Source of the DNA: Dehalococcoidales bacterium
GTDB lineage: Bacteria; Chloroflexota; Dehalococcoidia; Dehalococcoidales; RBG-16-60-22
NCBI GenBank assembly: GCA_023135135.1
Contig: JAGLTT010000014.1
Span: 1 to 10,914, forward strand
DNA: 10,914 nt
Direction of reading: 5' to 3'
Shown here one piece after another: positions 1 through 5,347 of the stretch. The translations under genes were made by a program, and so were the position numbers. Positions within the stretch are counted from its first letter, which is position 1. Every line of letters begins with the position of its first letter. Below the pieces are notes generated by a model. It made no database searches and had not been told where the DNA came from. It worked only from the letters and a program-made list of their open reading frames with translations.

Positions 1-201
1 GTGGGGCGGAAATCGCCGTGGTCGCTTTACAATCTGGCCCTGGCAACCTATGATAAGGGCGACCAGTTCGACCAGAAAGCCGCCGAAGGCTTTATACATC
101 TCTGGGGGCTGCCGGTCAAGACTCAAGCCCAGATACAGCTACTGGGGGATAAGGAAGGCCCGCTGAGCATCATGGGGCCCCCGGGGTCAGAGGAAGAATA
201 G
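1..201 (+). CDS. argG: Argininosuccinate synthase, C-terminal end (partial)
   Basis: This is the last 66 codons of argininosuccinate synthase, which joins citrulline and aspartate using ATP in arginine biosynthesis in the cytoplasm. The gene is cut by the window edge: the first codon, GTG, is an internal valine, not a start. The residues [10 protein letters not shown] and, further on, [16 protein letters not shown] are the conserved C-terminal region that helps form the tetramer in this family. The ATP-pyrophosphatase core lies upstream, outside the window. The stop TAG (199-201) is one base before the argH start, so the two genes are almost certainly one translationally coupled operon. Confidence 0.93.
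   Translation: MGRKSPWSLYNLALATYDKGDQFDQKAAEGFIHLWGLPVKTQAQIQLLGDKEGPLSIMGPPGSEEE
189..194 (+). promoter_or_regulatory. Ribosome binding site of argH
   Basis: AGAGGA lies inside the last codons of argG, 8 bases before the ATG at 203. It supports that start and coupled translation of argG and argH. Confidence 0.7.
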
Positions 202-202
202 C

Positions 203-1573
203 ATGAGTCATATCAGGGGTAGATTCAGCAAACCGGCTGATAAAGCGGTAGCGCAATACACCGCCTCGCTCCCCTTCGACCATAGATTGTATCAGCAGGA
301 CATTGACGGCAGCATCGCCCACGCTAAAATGCTCACCAGGCAGGGCATCATCACGGATGATGAGGCCACTCAAATTATTAACGGGCTGGAAGCTATCCGG
401 CAGGAGATAGAAAAGGGGAAATTTGAGTTCAAGGCGGAGCTGGAAGATATCCACATGACGATTGAGTCCCGCCTTATCGAGAAAGCAGGGGAGGTGGGGC
501 GTAAACTGCATACCGCCCGCTCGCGCAACGACCAGGTAGCCCTGGATATGCGGCTTTTCACCGGGGAAGCAATCGTTGATACATTAAACGGATTAAGAAA
601 TTTTCAGCGGGCGCTACTCGACCTTGCCGAAGCCAATATAGAAGTGGTCATGCCCGGTTACACCCATTTGCAGGTGGCACAGCCGGTGCTGCTGGCGCAT
701 CATCTCCTGGCCTACTTCGAGATGCTCCAGCGTGATATCGAGCGTTTTAATGACTGTCTTAAGAGGGTCGATGTTCTGCCGCTGGGCAGCGGAGCGCTGG
801 CGGGAGTCGCCTACGATATCGATAGAGAATTCCTGGCGAAAGAACTGGGCTTCAGTCAGGTAAGCCGGAACAGCCTGGACGCCGTATCCGACCGCGATTT
901 TATTCTGGAGTACGAGGCGGCGGCCAGTATCTGCATGATGCACATTTCGCGACTTGCCGAGGAAATCGTGGTATGGTCTTCGGCGGAGTTCGACTTTATT
1001 GAGCTTGACGAAGCATATGCCACCGGCAGCAGCATCATGCCCCAGAAGAAGAACCCGGACGTGGCCGAACTGGCTCGCGGTAAGACGGGGCGGGTCTACG
1101 GCAGCCTGATAGCCCTCCTGACGACGATGAAAGGGCTGCCCCTCGCCTATAACCGGGATATGCAGGAAGATAAACAGGGGCTATTCGATACGGTGGATAC
1201 ACTGCTCTCGACGCTGGAGGTCATGGTGGGCATGGTGAGGACGCTCAAAGTCAAGGCGGAAAATACTTCAAAGGCTGTCGAACGCGGCTATATCCTGGCG
1301 ACGGATTTGGCCGACTACCTGGTTAAAAGGGGAGAGTCCTTCCGCAAGGCGCATGAAATCGTCGGAAAGCTGGTAAGCTATACCGCGAAAAAGGGTAAAT
1401 CCTTCGCCGAACTCAGCATTAATGAATATAAGAAATTCTCGCCGCTATTTGGGGAGAATGTCCGCAAAATCAGTATAAAGTCGTCCCTGGCCGCCAGAGA
1501 TGTGGTCGGGGGGACAGCCCCGAAGCGTGTCAAGCAGGCGCTGGCCAAAGCACGTAAGATAATAGAAGTTTGA
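203..1573 (+). CDS. argH: Argininosuccinate lyase
   Basis: This 456-residue enzyme splits argininosuccinate into arginine and fumarate, the last step of arginine synthesis; it is a cytoplasmic homotetramer of the fumarase/aspartase superfamily. All three conserved blocks are present. H-T-A-R-S-R-N-D-Q is at residues 103-111. G-Y-T-H-L-Q carries the catalytic-region histidine H155. The superfamily signature G-S-S-I-M-P-Q-K-K-N at 275-284 contains the catalytic serine in its S-S pair. The length matches the usual 450-470 residues, so the protein appears complete and active. The ATG at 203 has a good ribosome binding site and lies one base after argG. The gene ends with TGA at 1571-1573; 33 bases later the convergent rpmB ends, with no clear terminator hairpin between them. 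Confidence 0.97.
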   Translation: MSHIRGRFSKPADKAVAQYTASLPFDHRLYQQDIDGSIAHAKMLTRQGIITDDEATQIINGLEAIRQEIEKGKFEFKAELEDIHMTIESRLIEKAGEVGRKLHTARSRNDQVALDMRLFTGEAIVDTLNGLRNFQRALLDLAEANIEVVMPGYTHLQVAQPVLLAHHLLAYFEMLQRDIERFNDCLKRVDVLPLGSGALAGVAYDIDREFLAKELGFSQVSRNSLDAVSDRDFILEYEAAASICMMHISRLAEEIVVWSSAEFDFIELDEAYATGSSIMPQKKNPDVAELARGKTGRVYGSLIALLTTMKGLPLAYNRDMQEDKQGLFDTVDTLLSTLEVMVGMVRTLKVKAENTSKAVERGYILATDLADYLVKRGESFRKAHEIVGKLVSYTAKKGKSFAELSINEYKKFSPLFGENVRKISIKSSLAARDVVGGTAPKRVKQALAKARKIIEV

Positions 1574-1606
1574 TGAAGAGGATTGTCCGGTTGGGTGCGG
1601 GGGGTG

Positions 1607-1792
1607 TTAAGCGTTAGCGACCTTATGCTGAGTGCGCAGGCACCTGGTGCACAGGTTAAGTCTTTTTGCCTGACCATCAATATTAACCGTTGCGGGATGG
1701 ATGTTGGGTATCCAGCGGCGGTTGGTACGGCGCTTCGAGTGACTTACATTATGGCCGAACTGTGGTGTTTTCCCGCATAGATCGCACTTCAA
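1607..1792 (-). CDS. rpmB: Large-subunit ribosomal protein L28 (four-cysteine form)
   Basis: This 61-residue basic protein is bacterial ribosomal protein L28 (bL28), a structural component of the 50S subunit. The start M-K-C-D-L-C-G-K, the following G-H-N-V-S-H-S block and the run K-R-R-T-N-R-R-W-I-P-N are typical of L28. Cysteines C3, C6, C48 and C51 form two C-x-x-C pairs, the potential zinc-binding (C+) version of the protein. The start is TTG (complement of CAA at 1790-1792). It is preferred because the strong Shine-Dalgarno AAAGGAG lies 7 bases upstream and the protein begins exactly where L28 should. The gene is transcribed away from fakA and towards argH; the divergent rpmB/fakA arrangement resembles that of Firmicutes. 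Confidence 0.95.
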   Translation of the reverse strand: MKCDLCGKTPQFGHNVSHSKRRTNRRWIPNIHPATVNIDGQAKRLNLCTRCLRTQHKVANA

Positions 1793-1799
1793 ATTCTGA

Positions 1800-1806
1800 C
1801 TCCTTT
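1800..1806 (-). promoter_or_regulatory. Ribosome binding site of rpmB
   Basis: On the minus strand these bases read AAAGGAG, 7 bases before the TTG codon at 1792. This near-ideal Shine-Dalgarno sequence fixes the non-ATG start of L28. Confidence 0.75.
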
Positions 1807-1823
1807 GAATACCGGAAGGGCTA

Positions 1824-1852
1824 TTGCATTATTTACTAATACATAGTAACAT
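1824..1852 (+). promoter_or_regulatory. Candidate promoter for the fakA operon
   Basis: TTGCAT (1824-1829) and TAACAT (1847-1852) are separated by 17 bases and would start transcription near 1859, giving a leader of about 70 bases before fakA. The match is partial (three and four of six positions). It overlaps the candidate rpmB promoter on the other strand, so the two would compete or be controlled together. Confidence 0.3.
1833..1849. repeat. 17-bp palindrome between rpmB and fakA (possible operator)
   Basis: The sequence is a perfect inverted repeat, TTACTA-ATACA-TAGTAA, six-base arms around a five-base centre. It sits between the divergent genes and overlaps the candidate -10 boxes of both promoters. 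Size and position fit a dimeric repressor site controlling both directions. The repressor is unknown. The 6-5-6 layout recalls the FapR lipid-regulator site of Firmicutes, but the arm differs from the FapR arm as I recall it (TTAGTA), so no assignment is made. Confidence 0.4.
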
Positions 1853-1872
1853 AGTGCATTAAGATTTAGCAA
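1843..1872 (-). promoter_or_regulatory. Candidate promoter for rpmB
   Basis: Reading the minus strand, TTGCTA (1872-1867) could be the -35 box and TACTAT (1848-1843) the -10 box, with an 18-base spacer; each matches consensus at four of six positions. Transcription would begin near 1836, about 45 bases before the L28 start. The region is AT-rich compared with the flanking genes, as expected for a promoter. This is a by-eye match only. Confidence 0.35.
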
Positions 1873-1929
1873 GAAGTGCATCCTTGAGGGGAGACGTAAA
1901 TCTGAGTTATCTGGCAAGGGTGGTGGAAT

Positions 1930-3564
1930 ATGAGCCAAATTAATTCTGTAGCCGGGCAGGACATGAGAGACATGTTTTCGGCGGCTACCTCATGGTTGGA
2001 GAAGAGTTCCGCCGATATTGACGCGCTGAACGTTTTTCCGGTGCCGGATGGTGATACCGGAACGAATATGATGCTGACCATGCGCTCGACGATGGACGAG
2101 GCCTACCGGGCCCCTGACAACAGCGCTGCAGGCGTAGCCCATGCCATGGCCCGGGGCGCCCTGATGGGAGCGCGCGGTAACAGCGGCGTTATCCTGTCGC
2201 AGATGTGGCGCGGACTGGCGCAGGGACTGGAAGATAAGGAGAGCTTTACCGCCGCCGAACTGGCCGCGGCCTTACAACTATCAGCGCAGATTGCCTATAA
2301 AGGAGTAAGCAATCCGGTCGAGGGTACCATGCTTACCGTCATGAAAGACGCGGCGGCAGCTGCCCAGGCGCAGGTTGACGCCGGCAACGAAGATATCATA
2401 TCGGTACTGGAAGCTACGGTAAGTGCTGCCGGTGATTCCGTAAGCAATACGCCGATGCTTCTTAAGGTATTGAAAGATGCCGGGGTAGTTGATGCCGGAG
2501 GACAGGGCGTCTACACGATTCTGGAGGGCGCCCTGCAATATCTCCGGGGCGAAACGGAACTGATGCGCCTGCGTAAGCCTCAGATAATCGTCAGCGACAT
2601 ACCCCATGTTGTTTCACAGCCGCAGTCTATTGCCATTGATGAAGTACCGTACGGATATTGTACCGAGTTCCTGCTCAAGGGAGAGGAACTGGATCCGGAT
2701 GTTATTAAAAAGAGGCTGTTAAAGAAAGGCGAATCGCTGATTGTCGTCGGCGACGACTCGGCGGTGCGCATTCACATCCATACGCTGACGCCCGGCAATA
2801 TCCTCCAGTTTGCCGCCAAGCTGGGGACCATGCACCAGGTGAGCGTCCGGAACATGGACGAGCAGCACCAGGACTTCCTGGAAATGCAGAAAGAGAGGAT
2901 GCCCACCACCGATACCGCTGTTATCGCCGTAGCCGCCGGAGACGGCCTGACCGATGTCTTCGGCAGCCTGGGAGTAGCCGCCGTCGTGCCCGGGGGCCAG
3001 ACGATGAATCCGAGCACCAAGGACATCCTCCAGGTGGTGGAGGCGACATTTTCCGATAAAATTATCATTCTGCCCAATAATAAAAATATCATAGCTACCG
3101 CTAACCAGGTGCAGTCACTGACCGAGAAGAAAATCATGGTAGTGCCCACCAAGACAATACCGCAGGGCGTGGTAGCGCTCCTGTCGTTCGACTACGAGGC
3201 GGAGTTCAATACGAACGCCGAGATTATGGAAAAGGCTCTATCATCGGTAAAGACTATCGAGGTTACCCGCTCGGTGCGCGCCACCAAGATAAACGGTCTG
3301 AAAATCAAGCGCAAACAGCCCATCGGCCTGCTTGACGGCGAACTTATCGCGGTGGGCGATACCAACCTCGACGTTATTAATCAGCTTCTGTCCAGGCTGG
3401 GCCTGGAAAAGGCCGAGGTGATTACCATATACTTCGGGGAAGATGCCGAAGCGGAGGAAACCGAGCAAATTAATGCCGGTATCATGGAGAAATACCCTCA
3501 CTTACAGGTAGAATCGATTCGCGGCGGTCAACCGCATTATAGCTATATCATATCAATTGAGTAG
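1930..3564 (+). CDS. fakA: Fatty-acid kinase, ATP-binding catalytic subunit (DAK/DhaL-like, YloV family)
   Basis: This 544-residue protein matches FakA, which phosphorylates a fatty acid held by a FakB partner to give acyl-phosphate for phospholipid synthesis. Residues 1 to about 205 form the DhaL-like nucleotide domain. N-V-F-P-V-P-D-G-D-T-G-T-N-M, with D40, D42 and N46, should bind Mg-ATP, and G-A-R-G-N-S-G-V-I-L-S follows at about 80-90. A middle domain has C244 (Y-G-Y-C-T-E-F), H282 and H284, which appear equivalent to the Cys/His/His zinc site described for Staphylococcus aureus FakA. From about residue 325 a DegV-like domain ends in the family's usual G-G-Q-P-x-Y tail, so the protein is full length. 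The ATG at 1930 has AAGGG nine bases upstream and a TGA stop not far upstream in frame. Two fakB genes follow directly, matching its job. Confidence 0.92.
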   Translation: MSQINSVAGQDMRDMFSAATSWLEKSSADIDALNVFPVPDGDTGTNMMLTMRSTMDEAYRAPDNSAAGVAHAMARGALMGARGNSGVILSQMWRGLAQGLEDKESFTAAELAAALQLSAQIAYKGVSNPVEGTMLTVMKDAAAAAQAQVDAGNEDIISVLEATVSAAGDSVSNTPMLLKVLKDAGVVDAGGQGVYTILEGALQYLRGETELMRLRKPQIIVSDIPHVVSQPQSIAIDEVPYGYCTEFLLKGEELDPDVIKKRLLKKGESLIVVGDDSAVRIHIHTLTPGNILQFAAKLGTMHQVSVRNMDEQHQDFLEMQKERMPTTDTAVIAVAAGDGLTDVFGSLGVAAVVPGGQTMNPSTKDILQVVEATFSDKIIILPNNKNIIATANQVQSLTEKKIMVVPTKTIPQGVVALLSFDYEAEFNTNAEIMEKALSSVKTIEVTRSVRATKINGLKIKRKQPIGLLDGELIAVGDTNLDVINQLLSRLGLEKAEVITIYFGEDAEAEETEQINAGIMEKYPHLQVESIRGGQPHYSYIISIE

Positions 3565-3581
3565 AAAGGTGGTATAAGGGA

Positions 3582-4427
3582 ATGGCAGTGAAAATAGTTA
3601 CCGATTCTTTATCCGACATTACCAGTGACCTGGCCGGCGAGCTGGGGATTACCGTGGTGCCGTTGTACGTGCGTTTCGGCGAGACAGTCTATAAAGACAG
3701 GGTGGAAATTACCACCGAGGAATTCTACCGTAGGTTGGTAAGTGAAGCCGCCTTACCTTCGACGACACAGCCGACACCCAATGATTTCCTCGAGGTATAT
3801 AATGCTCTGGCCAAGGAGACCGACGAAATCCTGGTGATAGTCGTCTCCAGCAAGCTCAGCGGTACCTATCAATCGGCGGCACAGGCGAAGGAAATGGTGG
3901 AAGGGAAGTGCCGCATCGAAATAGTTGATTCGCTTTCCGTGGCCATGGCCATGGGGTTGATAGTTATTTCTGTGGCCAAAGCTGTTAAGGACGGGGCGAA
4001 TCTGGATAAAGCGGCGGAACTGGCACGTAATGCCGTACCCCGGTCACACCTCTTCGCCTATTTCGATACCCTCAAGTACCTGGCCAAGGGGGGGCGTATC
4101 GGCAAGGCCAGCGGGCTTTTAGGCTCGTTGTTATCGGTAAAGCCGATACTTACCGTAAAAGACGGCGAGATGGCCCCGTTAACGAGGGTGCGCTCTTTAA
4201 ACGCGGGACTCGACTATTTATATAACCTTGCCGCCGGCTTCTCAAATATCGAGGGGCTGGCCGTGGAGCACGCCACGACTCCCGATGATGCCGATAAGCT
4301 GGTCGAGCGCCTCGGCGAGATTTACCCTAAAGAGCGTATCTACCGGTCGGTAATCAGTCCTGTCGTCGGGACACATGCCGGCCCCAATGCCCTGGCGTTG
4401 ACAATTCTGGAAGCAGAAAAGAAGTAA
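3582..4427 (+). CDS. fakB: DegV-family fatty-acid-binding protein FakB, first copy
   Basis: This 281-residue EDD/DegV-fold protein should carry a fatty acid to FakA for phosphorylation and hand the acyl-phosphate on to acyltransferases. Family marks include the start V-K-I-V-T-D-S, P-S-T-T at 59-62 (T61), S-S-K-L-S-G at 89-94 (S93), K-G-G-R-I-G at 169-174, and G-T-H-A-G-P with H265. T61, S93 and H265 correspond closely to residues that contact the carboxylate in S. aureus FakB. The ATG at 3582 has AGGTGG nine bases upstream; a GTG two codons later (3588), with AAGGG seven bases upstream, is a possible alternative that changes little. The gene starts 17 bases after fakA. Which fatty acid it prefers cannot be read from sequence. 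Confidence 0.9.
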   Translation: MAVKIVTDSLSDITSDLAGELGITVVPLYVRFGETVYKDRVEITTEEFYRRLVSEAALPSTTQPTPNDFLEVYNALAKETDEILVIVVSSKLSGTYQSAAQAKEMVEGKCRIEIVDSLSVAMAMGLIVISVAKAVKDGANLDKAAELARNAVPRSHLFAYFDTLKYLAKGGRIGKASGLLGSLLSVKPILTVKDGEMAPLTRVRSLNAGLDYLYNLAAGFSNIEGLAVEHATTPDDADKLVERLGEIYPKERIYRSVISPVVGTHAGPNALALTILEAEKK

Positions 4428-5267
4428 TTGCCAGTAAAAATTGTAACCGACAGTGTCGCTGATATCCCTGCCGAGGTAATCAAAGAACTGGGGATTTCCG
4501 TTATTCCGGTACTTTTACGCTTTGGAGAAGAGACGTATCGTGACGGCATCGATATCACCACCGATGAGTTTTACGAGAAGCTGGTGAACAGCAAGGTCAA
4601 GCCGTCTACCTCGGTGCCTTCAATGGATATATTCGCCAGGACTTACGCTAAACTCGCCGAGGAGACGGACGAAATTCTGGTCATCATGCTCAGCTCCAAG
4701 CTCAGCGGCCTCTACAATGCTGCCCTGCAGAGCGTCGAACTCGTGGAAGGCGGAAGCCGCATCGAGATTATAGATTCCGGGTGCGCGGTCATGGCGCAGG
4801 GTTTTGTTGTCATCAGGGCGGCACAGGCGGCGTTGGCCGGGGCCAGCCTTGACGAGATTCTGGAAATAGTCCGCCGTGACCTTCCCCGTGCCGAGATACG
4901 TGCCGCTTTCGACACACTGGAATACTTGAAAAGGGGAGGGCGAATCGGCAGGGCGGCGGCTTTGATGGGGTCTATGCTGAAGGTGAACCCTGTAATCACT
5001 CTGAAAGACGGCGTGGTTGAGCCGGCCGGGAGAGCCCGTTCGCGGGCGAAGGCGATAGACATTCTCTATGACTTTGCGGCGGGTTATTCCCATATCGAAG
5101 AAATGGCCGTGGAAGGCGCCGCCTGCCCCGAAGACGTCGACAACCTGGTGGAAAGGTTGGGTGCCATCTTTCCGAAAGAACGTATTTACCGCTCCCGCAC
5201 GACACCGGTTATCGGTGCTCACACCGGTCCCGGCCTTATACTCGTGGCCGTGCTGGGCGATAAATAG
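4428..5267 (+). CDS. fakB: DegV-family fatty-acid-binding protein FakB, second copy
   Basis: This 279-residue paralogue of the preceding protein aligns without gaps over the first 268 residues, with about 144 identities by hand count (roughly 54 percent). It keeps T61, S93, the G-G-R-I-G loop at 170-174 and H265 (G-A-H-T-G-P), so it should also bind fatty acid for FakA. The start is TTG, immediately after the TAA of the first copy (4425-4427), giving M-P-V-K-I-V-T-D-S. There is only a weak purine-rich ribosome site, so translation probably depends on coupling. The two copies differ mainly in hydrophobic residues (for example L118/S119 versus G118/C119), consistent with different acyl-chain preferences, as between saturated- and unsaturated-specific FakB proteins elsewhere; that is inference. 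Confidence 0.9.
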   Translation: MPVKIVTDSVADIPAEVIKELGISVIPVLLRFGEETYRDGIDITTDEFYEKLVNSKVKPSTSVPSMDIFARTYAKLAEETDEILVIMLSSKLSGLYNAALQSVELVEGGSRIEIIDSGCAVMAQGFVVIRAAQAALAGASLDEILEIVRRDLPRAEIRAAFDTLEYLKRGGRIGRAAALMGSMLKVNPVITLKDGVVEPAGRARSRAKAIDILYDFAAGYSHIEEMAVEGAACPEDVDNLVERLGAIFPKERIYRSRTTPVIGAHTGPGLILVAVLGDK

Positions 5268-5283
5268 TCTACACTCAGCTCCA

Positions 5284-5289
5284 TATAAT
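5284..5289 (+). promoter_or_regulatory. Candidate -10 box upstream of recG (distal)
   Basis: A perfect TATAAT lies 17 bases after the fakB stop. No good -35 box is visible 16-18 bases upstream. If used, transcription would start near 5296 and give a leader of about 50 bases before recG. Confidence 0.3.
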
Positions 5290-5321
5290 ATTTTGCCGTG
5301 CTTTTTACCCCGTATTTTGGC

Positions 5322-5327
5322 TATAAT
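5322..5327 (+). promoter_or_regulatory. Candidate -10 box upstream of recG (proximal)
   Basis: A second perfect TATAAT lies 20 bases before the recG ATG. The predicted start near 5334 would leave a leader of about 14 bases, just enough to include the GGGGGA at 5332-5337. The -35 region is poor: the TTG at 5293-5295 is too far away, with a 23-base spacer. Confidence 0.35.
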
Positions 5328-5347
5328 GTTGCGGGGGAACTTTATAA

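Noticed and set aside
1583..1780. Plus-strand open frame opposite rpmB
   Set aside because: L28 on the other strand is unmistakable, and this frame is only its complement.
1885..1892. Strong Shine-Dalgarno-like GAGGGGAG upstream of fakA, perhaps for a small leader gene or a lost yloU
   Set aside because: No ATG, GTG or TTG follows at a usable distance, so no small gene can be called; it may be chance.
4620..5222. Open frame of 200 codons on the minus strand opposite the second fakB
   Set aside because: It lies entirely antisense to a well-supported gene, has low-complexity His/Arg/Gly-rich composition with no family resemblance, and arises from the codon bias of the real gene.
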